Shown here one piece after another: positions 7,591-14,469 of a stretch of 28,004 nucleotides of DNA (the stretch's first letter is position 1; every line of letters starts with the position of its first letter). Location of the stretch: the NCBI GenBank assembly GCA_036389695.1, contig DASVWG010000412.1:1-28004 (forward strand). The letters are read 5' to 3'. A program made the position numbers and the translations under genes. Source of the stretch: JALZHR01 sp036389695 (GTDB lineage: Bacteria; Acidobacteriota; Blastocatellia; Pyrinomonadales; Pyrinomonadaceae). The notes under the pieces were generated by a model. That model saw only the letters and a list, made by a program, of their open reading frames with translations. It was not told the origin of the DNA and made no database searches.

Positions 7591-8766
7591 TTATTGCGTC
7601 AAACCTTGCGCCTGGGTTTTAACTTCCTCGGTAATCGTTTTCTGCGCTTCGGTGGCAACCTGTTTCACGCGGTCGACGAGCTCGCCCGCCGTGTCCTGCG
7701 CTTTTTGCAGTAGCTGCTGTTTGTGTTCGCCCATCAATTGACCTTCGACGCGCGTTGAAGGCAGCGCCATACCGACCGCCGCGCCCAAAGCCAAAGCGAC
7801 TGCGCCGACCGCCAGCGGATTTTCTTCGATGTAGTGGTCGTATTGCTCACGCGCCTGCGTGCCGAAATCGCCGACTCTTTCGTAAGCTTTTCCGGCATAA
7901 TCGGTCGCGCTGGAATAAACGTTGGTCGCCGCGCCGGTGACGCTGCTGTAAGCATTGCTCGCCGCGCCCGAAACGGTTTCGATAGTGCTTCCGGCAACAT
8001 TTGAGACGCTGCCATACGCGCTGCCCGCGACGTTGCCGACGCTTTCGTAAGCGCTCGTCGCCGTGCCGGTAATTTTATCCTGCGCCGATTTCAGCATCGA
8101 GGGCTGATTGCCGCGATTGCCGCCGCTGTAAGCCGCGCCGCCCGAAGCGTAAGCGCCTTTGCCCTGATGACCGCCGCTGCTGTCGTCGGCATAGCGATAA
8201 GATTTTTTCTTATAGCCGTTCATTAAAAGCAGACCGACTCCCAATCCAATCAGCGACAGCGCCAACGGATTTGCCCGCATAATGCTGACCGCTTCTGATT
8301 TTGAAATTTCGTCTAAACCTTTATTCACACTTTTGTTCATACTTTGCATAAAATCTCCCGCCTTTCTGATAGTTGCGTCATAAACGGTGTCTTTCGCCGT
8401 TTCAATCGCACTGCTGATATGTTCGGAAACCGATTCCTTAACCTGATCGGAAATATTCTGAAAGCTCAATCTTTCCTGAATCGCGTCTATCGTTTCGCCC
8501 ATCTGGCTGCGCGTTTCTTCGATTTGCGCCCGCAGATGCTCGGTTTCTTCGGGCGCTTCCTCGCTTGTATTGGTCGTAATACTGCTCACCTCAGAATCGC
8601 CTGCCGCGTAATCGTCAGAATATTTTTCGATAAAAGCGTCGCGGTCTGACGTGCTGCCGGCACCGCTGCCCGCGACCGTCGAAATTATGCTTTTATCGGA
8701 ATCGGTCAGGACTCCGCCGCCTTCTTCGGTCACGTTTTTGGTTAACTCACTTGATTTTTCAGCCAT
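7591..8766 (-). CDS. DUF3618/YqjD-like membrane-anchored protein with 11-residue repeats
   Basis: The 391-residue protein has an acidic N-terminus and a DUF3618-type helix at about 74-115 (LRAQIEETRSQMGETIDAIQERL). A hydrophobic segment at 164-183 begins with NPLAL and a second at 316-335 begins with NPLAV, both like the C-terminal anchor of ElaB/YqjD/DUF883 proteins. Between them, about 239-304, are six 11-residue repeats such as AYESVGNVAGS, AYGSVSNVAGS and AYSSVTGAATN. Such 11-mers form amphipathic helices in LEA-like and lipid-binding proteins, so a role in membrane or envelope stress is inferred. Start: ATG with GGAGG 7 nt upstream. The 5' end overlaps the holin-like gene by 25 bp. It is the last gene of a probable three-gene operon. 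Confidence 0.8.
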   Translation of the reverse strand: MAEKSSELTKNVTEEGGGVLTDSDKSIISTVAGSGAGSTSDRDAFIEKYSDDYAAGDSEVSSITTNTSEEAPEETEHLRAQIEETRSQMGETIDAIQERLSFQNISDQVKESVSEHISSAIETAKDTVYDATIRKAGDFMQSMNKSVNKGLDEISKSEAVSIMRANPLALSLIGLGVGLLLMNGYKKKSYRYADDSSGGHQGKGAYASGGAAYSGGNRGNQPSMLKSAQDKITGTATSAYESVGNVAGSAYGSVSNVAGSTIETVSGAASNAYSSVTGAATNVYSSATDYAGKAYERVGDFGTQAREQYDHYIEENPLAVGAVALALGAAVGMALPSTRVEGQLMGEHKQQLLQKAQDTAGELVDRVKQVATEAQKTITEEVKTQAQGLTQ

Positions 8767-9143
8767 TGTGCATCCTCCTTCAATGTTTCGACAGTTTCAC
8801 GCGGCGTTAAATCCGTCTTTTTCAATTCGGACAGCGCCGATGAAATCAGCAGGTAAGCAACGATTCCGACGACCGCGCCGACGATTAAAGCCGACGCCCA
8901 AGCCGGAATAAAATTCGCCAGACCGATAATGACCGCCGCGATAATGGCGAGCAGCGCCGCGTAACCGACCGCGCCGCCGACTAGCAGAAAGCCGACGTTT
9001 TTGCCGACTTTCGTTGCTTTCTGCGTCAATTCCGTTTGCGCCAGCGCGACTTCCTGCCGGACAAGCGTGCTGGTTTCAGCGGCAAGCTCGGAAAACAGGT
9101 CGCCTAAACTGCGTTCTTCTTTGGTGACGACTGGTTGTGCCAT
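8742..9143 (-). CDS. YqjE / phage-holin-3-6-like small membrane protein
   Basis: A 133-residue protein with an amphipathic N-terminal helix (about 10-45, LFSELAAETSTLVRQEVALAQTEL) followed by two membrane segments at about 50-76 and 80-102 and a short charged tail. This is the layout of the Phage_holin_3_6/YqjE family, which in many bacteria is chromosomal and sits beside YqjD/DUF3618 genes; it is not evidence of a prophage. Start: ATG with AGGAGG about 8 nt upstream. It follows the Ser/Gly-rich gene by 24 bp and overlaps the DUF3618 gene by 25 bp, so it is the middle gene of an operon. Precise function is unknown; membrane association under stress is the usual inference. Confidence 0.87.
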   Translation of the reverse strand: MAQPVVTKEERSLGDLFSELAAETSTLVRQEVALAQTELTQKATKVGKNVGFLLVGGAVGYAALLAIIAAVIIGLANFIPAWASALIVGAVVGIVAYLLISSALSELKKTDLTPRETVETLKEDAQWLKNQVS

Positions 9144-9167
9144 AAATTTATCCTCCTGTTTTCCCTT

Positions 9168-10130
9168 CTAAAATTTTGACGAGCCGAAATCGTCGCCGGT
9201 TTTATTCGACGATGTTTTCGACGTTGAGGAAGTGTCCGGCAAATCGGTCGAACCGGTCGTGGTCGAACTCGTGCCGGTCGAACCCGTGCCTGACGTTGTG
9301 CTCGAACCCGCACCCGAACCGGTATTAAACTGTCTGACGTTGTCCGCATCGCTCGTGAAAGCGCCGCTGGTTTCGCCGAACGAATCGCCCTTATCGCCGA
9401 TGTCGCTTATTCCGGTGACGCCGCCGTATGGATTTTCGGTGGTTTCACCAAACGAGCTTCCGGTCGAAGCGCCGCCGAGACTGCTCGGAGTCGAGGTCAA
9501 GTTGCCGACGCCGACGCTGCCGTCGAAATCGCTCACGTCTGAAGTGCGCATCAAAGCCTGATTCGGATTCGAGCTTTTCAGGAAACGCGCCGCTAAAATG
9601 CCGAGCGCAAACGCGCCGCCCAGAAAGACCGCCGGATTGCGCCGCGCGAAACTTTCGAGGTCGCTCATCAAGCCGCGCAAATCCTGACGTTCGATATAGC
9701 CCGAAATTTTTTCGACCTGCTGCGACAGCGATTCGGTGTATTGCGTCGTCAATTCCGCGACTTTATTCGGCGTCTCGCCCTCCGGCGGTTTGACGCTGTC
9801 GCCGACCTGTCGAAGCGTGTCGGCAACGCTGGTCAAGCCCTGCGCGATATTTGCTTTTTTATCGTCGAGCGCCGACGTCGCATTTTCCTTAACTTGTCCG
9901 AGCGCGTCTTTCGCCACTTGTCCGACTTCGGATTCTGCCGCTGTCTGGTAAAGACCTTTGACCTTTTCCGTCACATTGCCCAGAGTGCCTTTGCCTTCCG
10001 AACCGGATTCGCCTTTTGTCAACGAAGCGTTATCTTTTGCCGTCTGCGCCGAAGCGCCGCTTCCCGTTCCCGTCGATTTATTTCCGAAATCACCTGTGTT
10101 TCCCGTGCCTGAATTTTGTTGTTCTGCCAT
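9168..10130 (-). CDS. Low-complexity YqjD-like membrane protein
   Basis: This 320-residue protein has a Gly/Ser/Thr-rich N-terminus (1-50), a helical region (about 52-160) with LEA-like stretches such as KDALGQVKENATSALDDKKA, and one hydrophobic segment at 166-184 (NPAVFLGGAFALGILAARF) that matches the NP-initiated anchor of YqjD/ElaB-type proteins. A long Ser/Gly/Thr-rich tail (about 197-320) follows, largely disordered. It is the first gene of the - strand operon with the holin-like and DUF3618 genes. A promoter with TTGACG and TTATAC lies about 64-92 bp upstream. I recognise the architecture but not a named gene. Confidence 0.75.
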   Translation of the reverse strand: MAEQQNSGTGNTGDFGNKSTGTGSGASAQTAKDNASLTKGESGSEGKGTLGNVTEKVKGLYQTAAESEVGQVAKDALGQVKENATSALDDKKANIAQGLTSVADTLRQVGDSVKPPEGETPNKVAELTTQYTESLSQQVEKISGYIERQDLRGLMSDLESFARRNPAVFLGGAFALGILAARFLKSSNPNQALMRTSDVSDFDGSVGVGNLTSTPSSLGGASTGSSFGETTENPYGGVTGISDIGDKGDSFGETSGAFTSDADNVRQFNTGSGAGSSTTSGTGSTGTSSTTTGSTDLPDTSSTSKTSSNKTGDDFGSSKF

Positions 10131-10193
10131 AATAAATTAACCCCTTTCCCGTTTTATTTTTATTAATTAATATCCAGTCGTTTTTTAAATCTC

Positions 10194-10222
10194 GTATAAC
10201 GACCGCGCTTGTTTATCGTCAA
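10194..10222 (-). promoter_or_regulatory. Sigma-70-type promoter for the YqjD/YqjE-like operon
   Basis: On the - strand, TTGACG (10217-10222) and TTATAC (10194-10199) are separated by exactly 17 bp, a good fit to a housekeeping promoter. It points at the gene starting at 10130, leaving a leader of roughly 55 nt. It begins directly after the terminator of the preceding gene. Confidence 0.65.
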
Positions 10223-10260
10223 CAAAAGCGACAAGTTCTGTCATCCGGAACTTGCCGCTT
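10222..10260 (-). terminator. Intrinsic terminator of the secreted-protein gene
   Basis: Arms at 10226-10238 (AAGCGACAAGTTC) and 10248-10260 (GAACTTGCCGCTT) pair along 13 positions; the single mismatch becomes a G:U pair in the - strand transcript. A short T-rich tract (CTTTTGTTG) follows on that strand. It lies about 33 bp after the stop of the gene ending at 10293. Confidence 0.7.
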
Positions 10261-10292
10261 AAATCAAATTATCAAACTAATTCCAGACGGAA

Positions 10293-11240
10293 TTACGGAT
10301 TGATAACAAACGGCGCGTAAACCGTGCTGGTCGGCACTGTCACGTCCGCATCTTCGACCGTTATAAACAGTCCGAAATTGGTTAAAGCAGTTTCGCTGCG
10401 AATTTCCGATTCCTGACGGTCGCCTGTGTTGATAACCTGACCGAGTTTCGTATATTTGCCGTCCGGCGAAGAAGCCCACAAAACAAACCGTTTATTTTTC
10501 GGAGCCATCTTCATATCATCAAAGCGCATTTTGACTTTGGTGACGCCGCCTTTGGTCGGGTCAACGTAAGCTTTAGCTTTTAAACCTGCCAATTCGCCGC
10601 TGAATTTGATTCTGATTTCCGTCGTATTAGCAAACTTCGGAACGTCGAGCAGCGGAACTTCATACGTCGAAGCCACCGGCGTCGTGACCGCCACCTGTTT
10701 GGCTCCGCCCGAACTGGTCACCGCCGCCGGAACGACTGCGTAGCCGGACGGAATAGAGCTGCGGAAAACAACCGGCGTGTCTGTATTCAGCGCCGTCAAG
10801 CCTTCGTTCGGCGAAAGCACGAGCATAAATTGATTCATCGGCGTCATAAAAGTAGCTTTACTGATGCCGTTTTCAATCATCGTCGGTCCCAGTAAAGTCA
10901 CTTTTCCTGCCGGGTCGACGGCGTAAACGTAATAACTCTTCGAATCTGCCGGAAGTCCTGACAAATCGACCGCGACAGTCGTTCCGTCGGCTTTGCGCAT
11001 CACGCGCGCCCAGCCTTTAGCGCCCTGAACGCCAAGCGGCGTCAGCTCGACCGTGACTTCTTTATCGACGGGATATTCGATGACCGAATAACTTCCGTCC
11101 TCGTTTTGTACTACTCTTTTTTCCGTTGTCGTCGTGGTGGTTGTGGTTTTAGTGGTTGTGTCCTGCGCGGTTGCAAAACCGGTTAGCGAAGCAGAAATGA
11201 GCAAAGCCGCGCCAAGTCCGAATAACTTGTTTTTTAGCAT
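10293..11240 (-). CDS. Secreted protein of unknown function, sigma-54 controlled
   Basis: The 315-residue product has a signal peptide (MLKNKLFGLGAALLISASLTGFATA, cleavage expected before QD) and then a Thr run (TTTKTTTTTTTT). The segment at about 75-170, with GWARVMRKADGTTVAVDLSGLP and YYVYAVDPAGKVTLLG, resembles the extracellular fold of RskA-type anti-sigma-factor domains, but there is no membrane helix or cytoplasmic part, so it is not an anti-sigma factor as it stands. A similar strand pattern appears again near 230-300 (KNKRFVLWASSPDGKYTKLGQV), which suggests two related domains. Start: ATG with AGGAGG 6 nt upstream. It is flanked by a sigma-54 promoter and an intrinsic terminator, so it is probably monocistronic. 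Function unknown. Confidence 0.75.
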   Translation of the reverse strand: MLKNKLFGLGAALLISASLTGFATAQDTTTKTTTTTTTTEKRVVQNEDGSYSVIEYPVDKEVTVELTPLGVQGAKGWARVMRKADGTTVAVDLSGLPADSKSYYVYAVDPAGKVTLLGPTMIENGISKATFMTPMNQFMLVLSPNEGLTALNTDTPVVFRSSIPSGYAVVPAAVTSSGGAKQVAVTTPVASTYEVPLLDVPKFANTTEIRIKFSGELAGLKAKAYVDPTKGGVTKVKMRFDDMKMAPKNKRFVLWASSPDGKYTKLGQVINTGDRQESEIRSETALTNFGLFITVEDADVTVPTSTVYAPFVINP

Positions 11241-11308
11241 AGAAAACCTCCTTGAAATCTGACGTGTGCAAAGTTTTCACACGAATCCGTCCGTTTTGTT
11301 CAGTCAAG

Positions 11309-11325
11309 TGCAATGACCGTGCCAA
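11309..11325 (-). promoter_or_regulatory. Sigma-54 (-24/-12) promoter
   Basis: The - strand reads TTGGCACGGTCATTGCA, a near-exact match to the RpoN consensus TGGCACG-N4-TTGCA with GG and GC separated by the required 10 bp. The expected start near 11298 leaves a leader of about 58 nt before the ATG at 11240. The rest of the 11241-11430 gap shows no gene. Confidence 0.85.
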
Positions 11326-11436
11326 AAGCGTGTAATCTTTTTGTTTCGGCTGTTTAAGCGGATTTCAAGGAATTTTCGAGATGACGGAAAACGCGAAAAG
11401 TGTATTAATTCTTAACAGAAATGTATGGAGATTGTT

Positions 11437-11535
11437 CAAAAGTGAAAAGGTGAAAGGGTGAAAAAGTGAAAAAGTTTTGCCGACTTGCTTGACTCACTTT
11501 TTCACTCTTTCACCCTTTTCACTTTTTCACTTTTG
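11437..11535. repeat. Period-8 GTGAAAAR array forming a long hairpin
   Basis: Four 8-mers GTGAAAAG, GTGAAAGG, GTGAAAAA, GTGAAAAA run from 11442. A mirrored set of CACTTTTT/CACTCTTT/CACCCTTT units fills 11495-11532. The two arms are almost fully complementary over ~38 bp around a ~20-nt loop. It lies 3 bp beyond the sppA stop and probably ends its transcript. Confidence 0.8.
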
Positions 11536-11537
11536 TT

Positions 11538-13337
11538 CTATTTTATTTCAAATTCAAAGGGCAGCATCAGCATCGCTTCGCCGTTTTGCAGGCGGTCGAA
11601 AAGCTCGGCGTAGCGCAAGGCGCGGCGCATATCTTCGGGCAAAGATTTGACCATTGCTTCCTGCGCCTGCCGGTCTTTCGACTGCGCGAAAGTGCTGTCT
11701 TCGCTGTTGCCGAAATACTCCTGCAAAAACGTTCGCGGTTCCGGGAAAACGACGCGGCGCACGTCTTTGTCGGCGGGCAGCTTGGCTAGCTGCTTGGCGA
11801 TTTCGATTGATTTTTCCAGACCGCCGATTTCGTCGACCAAACCGCGCTCTTTCGCCTGCGCGCCCGTCCAGACGCGTCCCTGCGCGATTGTGTTGACGTC
11901 TTCGTTGGTCTTGCCGCGACCTTTGGCGACCTTCGGCACAAAATCGTCCCAGTAGATTTTGTTGGTCTGTTCTTCCATTTTCTTGCGTTCTTCGGGCGTC
12001 CATTTTTCGCCGGTGCGAAAGATGCCGGAATTTTTGCCGCGCGTCACGTATTGCGTGCTGATGCCGAGCCAGTCGTTAAAGCCTTTGAGCGACGGCTTGC
12101 CCATAAAAACGCCGATTGAGCCGGTCAGGGTCGAAGGCTCGGCGACGATTTTATCGGCGTTGCACGAGATGTAATAACCGCCCGAAGCGGCGACGTCCGC
12201 CATCGAAACGACGACCGGTTTTTTCGCCTTCGCGTTTTCAATCGCGTGCCACATCAAATCGGACGCGAGCGCCGAGCCGCCGGGGCTGTCGACGCGCAGG
12301 ATAATCGCTTTGATGGTTTTGTCTTCCGCCGCATCGTTTATCGCTTTGACTAAAGTATCCGAACCGAGAGATTCGCCGCCGAAAGCGCTGCGGCTCGAAC
12401 GCCCGACGTTGATGGCGCCCGAAGCGTAAACGACCGCGACGCGCTCGCCGTTATTCAGCCCGAGCGAATCCGAAGAAATTTCCTTGTAGTCGCTGCCGCT
12501 CACCAGGCGGATTTTGTCGCCTTCCTTATAGCCGAGACGCTTTTTCAGTTCGTCGTAAACCTGGTCGCGGTAAGCGGCTTCGTCAATCAAGCCGAGCTGT
12601 TTGGCTTCCGCCGCGTGATACGGCGCGTTGTCGATAATGGCGCGGACGTCTTCCGGCGATTTTTTGCGCGATTCGGCGATGCCGTTGGTAAAGCGCTGGT
12701 AATATTCGTCGATAATCGCGTTCATCACTTCCGAATGCGCCTCTGACATTTCCTTGCGCGTAAACTGGTCGGGCGCGTTTTTGTATTTGCCGATGGCGAT
12801 GACTTCCGGCTCGATGCCGAGTTTGTCGAGCGAGCCGCGATAAAACGTCACTTCCGCCGCGAAACCGTTGATATAAATATCGCCCGCCGGCGGCAGAAAG
12901 ACTTTCTCCGCCGCCGAAGCGATGTAATATTCCTTGTTCATCCCGATTTCCATAAAGGCGTAGACGGGTTTGCCGGAAGCGCGAAGGTCGGCAATCGCGG
13001 CGCGCAGCTCGTCCGCCTTGCCCCAGCCGATGCCCGGAAAATTGACGTTGAGCAGAACCGCGCCGATGCGCGAATCGACTTTCGCTTTCCGCATCTGCGT
13101 GAGCAGGCTCGAAAAAGACGCGGGCTGTTCCATCCCGAAAATTTTCGCCGTCGGGTCTTCAGCCGAGTAATCGGGCAAATCGCCCGAGACATTCAAGACC
13201 AGCACGCTGTTGTTCGGCACGTCAGGCTTGCCGACCGATTCCACGAGCAGCGCGATGCCGATAATCGCGACCAGAAAGAATACGAGCAGAACGCCGCCGG
13301 TGATTAGAAGAATTTTTCCTGTTTTAGACATTGCCAT
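11538..13337 (-). CDS. sppA: Signal peptide peptidase SppA, long (67K) form
   Basis: This is a membrane-anchored serine protease that degrades cleaved signal peptides. The 599-residue length fits the long form with two tandem ClpP-like domains. One N-terminal anchor spans about 8-33. The catalytic Lys is K186 (GKYKNAPDQF) in the first domain, equivalent to the YKSAVEPF lysine of the E. coli enzyme. The nucleophile S385 lies in DVAASGGYYIS of the second domain. Other family blocks are RVDSPGGSALASD and TLTGSIGVF. ATG at 13337 is followed two codons later by another ATG (13331); either could be the start, and GGAG lies somewhat far upstream. The gene follows the DUF72 gene after a 131-bp AT-rich gap and ends at a long hairpin. 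Confidence 0.95.
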   Translation of the reverse strand: MAMSKTGKILLITGGVLLVFFLVAIIGIALLVESVGKPDVPNNSVLVLNVSGDLPDYSAEDPTAKIFGMEQPASFSSLLTQMRKAKVDSRIGAVLLNVNFPGIGWGKADELRAAIADLRASGKPVYAFMEIGMNKEYYIASAAEKVFLPPAGDIYINGFAAEVTFYRGSLDKLGIEPEVIAIGKYKNAPDQFTRKEMSEAHSEVMNAIIDEYYQRFTNGIAESRKKSPEDVRAIIDNAPYHAAEAKQLGLIDEAAYRDQVYDELKKRLGYKEGDKIRLVSGSDYKEISSDSLGLNNGERVAVVYASGAINVGRSSRSAFGGESLGSDTLVKAINDAAEDKTIKAIILRVDSPGGSALASDLMWHAIENAKAKKPVVVSMADVAASGGYYISCNADKIVAEPSTLTGSIGVFMGKPSLKGFNDWLGISTQYVTRGKNSGIFRTGEKWTPEERKKMEEQTNKIYWDDFVPKVAKGRGKTNEDVNTIAQGRVWTGAQAKERGLVDEIGGLEKSIEIAKQLAKLPADKDVRRVVFPEPRTFLQEYFGNSEDSTFAQSKDRQAQEAMVKSLPEDMRRALRYAELFDRLQNGEAMLMLPFEFEIK

Positions 13338-13468
13338 TTTTGTAAAAGATACTCCGAAACTAAATTTCTCTATTATTTTACGTTAAAAAAGCGGAAAAGT
13401 TTGTTTTATCAAATAATCGCCAATATGCAATTATCGCCGCGTTTTTAAATTATTGCTACATTTTTCAA

Positions 13469-14332
13469 TTAAAACAGCGAGCCTTGATTTTCCAAATCTT
13501 CAATATCGACGGTTGTTTGATTGAACATTCTGCGGAGTTTATTCACGCTCGCCGGCGCGAAGCCTTCGTAAAAATTGCTGAAATAAACGAAAACGTCTTT
13601 CGCTTTGAGGCGTTCGATTTCTTCTTTCCAAATCTGTAATCCGGCGTCCTGCGGGCGCACGATTCTGTCAAACGTCGTCAAATCGCGCTCGCCCATAAAG
13701 CGGACGTAGGCGAAATCGGTTTTCAGTTTTCCGATTGTCTCAAACATCATCTCGCGCGGAATCCAGCCGCCTTCGACCAGACACATCGAAACCTTGTTTT
13801 TTTCCAGTTCTTCAAACGTCCAATCGACCAGCCATTCGCGGTTGCGGAATTCGACCGCGAAACGAATCTCTTCCGGCAGACGCGCCAGAAACTGGCGCAG
13901 ATTTTGCGCGTTTTCCTTCGAGCCTTCAAACTGCGGCGGCATCTGAATCAAAACGGCGGCGAGCTTTTTTTGAAGCAGCAAAAGGCGCTCGCAAAATTCT
14001 TCGAGCGCCGGAAAAGATTTTTCGCTCAAATTCCGGTCGTGCGTGATTTCGCGCGGCATCTTTAAAGCGAAGGTGAAATCGTCGGGCGTTTTCTTAAACC
14101 AGTTTTCGACGGCTGACGCTGACGGAATCGCATAAAAAGTCGAATCGACCTCGATTGTTTCAAAGGCTCGCGCGTAAATTTCCAGCATTTCGCCGGACTT
14201 TGTTCCGCGCGGGTAAAAAATTCGCGAGCCGGCGGCTTTCGTCGTCCAATCGGCGTAGTTCCAGCCCTGACAGCCAATGCGGATTTGCGATTTTCGATTT
14301 GCGATTTTCGATTTCTTTTTGTTTTCAGCCAT
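13469..14332 (-). CDS. DUF72 (YecE-family) protein with repeat-encoded N-terminus
   Basis: A 287-residue TIM-barrel-like DUF72 protein. Family marks are RIGCQGWNYADW at the start of the domain, FYPRGTKSGEMLEIYARAFETIEVDSTFYAIPSA, FALKMPREITHD, and YVRFMGE...DVFVYFSNFYEGFAP...NKLRRM. Family members usually begin directly with the RIG.SGW strand. Here about 17 extra residues precede it, of which about 7-17 (KSKIANRKSQI) are translated from a 7-bp tandem repeat read through all three phases, giving a 7-residue period. No other ATG is available before the domain, so I keep ATG 14332, although no clear Shine-Dalgarno is seen. The biochemical activity of DUF72 is not established. Confidence 0.88.
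   Translation of the reverse strand: MAENKKKSKIANRKSQIRIGCQGWNYADWTTKAAGSRIFYPRGTKSGEMLEIYARAFETIEVDSTFYAIPSASAVENWFKKTPDDFTFALKMPREITHDRNLSEKSFPALEEFCERLLLLQKKLAAVLIQMPPQFEGSKENAQNLRQFLARLPEEIRFAVEFRNREWLVDWTFEELEKNKVSMCLVEGGWIPREMMFETIGKLKTDFAYVRFMGERDLTTFDRIVRPQDAGLQIWKEEIERLKAKDVFVYFSNFYEGFAPASVNKLRRMFNQTTVDIEDLENQGSLF
14282..14316. repeat. Period-7 array inside the 5' end of the DUF72 gene
   Basis: The + strand reads GATTTGC, GATTTTC, GATTTGC, GATTTTC, GATTTCT in direct succession. It is translated on the - strand as residues ~7-17 of the DUF72 protein. No mirrored arm was seen nearby. Confidence 0.85.
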
Positions 14333-14360
14333 CAGGTTATTTTTTAGCTTATGTAAATAT

Positions 14361-14400
14361 TTGTAAAGTTTCGGCTAATTGCTTGTAAAGTTTCGGCTAA
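14361..14400. repeat. Two 18-bp direct repeats, 22-bp period
   Basis: TTGTAAAGTTTCGGCTAA occurs at 14361-14378 and again at 14383-14400. A further TTGTAAA follows at 14402. The repeats lie in the divergent gap between the DUF72 and peroxidase genes and so may be operator sites or duplicated promoter elements. Confidence 0.8.
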
Positions 14401-14410
14401 ATTGTAAAAT
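14383..14410 (+). promoter_or_regulatory. Possible sigma-70 promoter of the peroxidase-VCBS gene
   Basis: TTGTAA (14383-14388) and TAAAAT (14405-14410) are 16 bp apart, and the element overlaps the second 18-bp repeat. It would start transcription about 50 nt before the ATG at 14470. The match is moderate. Confidence 0.4.
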
Positions 14411-14469
14411 ACGTTGTCTAACTTAGTCAGCAGTACCTCTCATAATTTAAACCTAAGGAAAAGAAGGCA

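Noticed and set aside
8742..9143. Holin-like protein as a sign of a prophage
   Set aside because: YqjE-type holin-3-6 proteins are common chromosomal partners of YqjD/DUF3618 genes, and no phage gene is nearby.
11437..11535. GTGAAAA repeats as a CRISPR array
   Set aside because: The units are 8 bp with no unique spacers and are mirrored, forming a hairpin.
13338..13468. A sigma-54 site (TTGGCGATTATTTGAT, - strand) before sppA
   Set aside because: The -12 GC is AT here, so the invariant position is missing; only AT-rich sequence with weak promoter-like stretches is seen in this gap.
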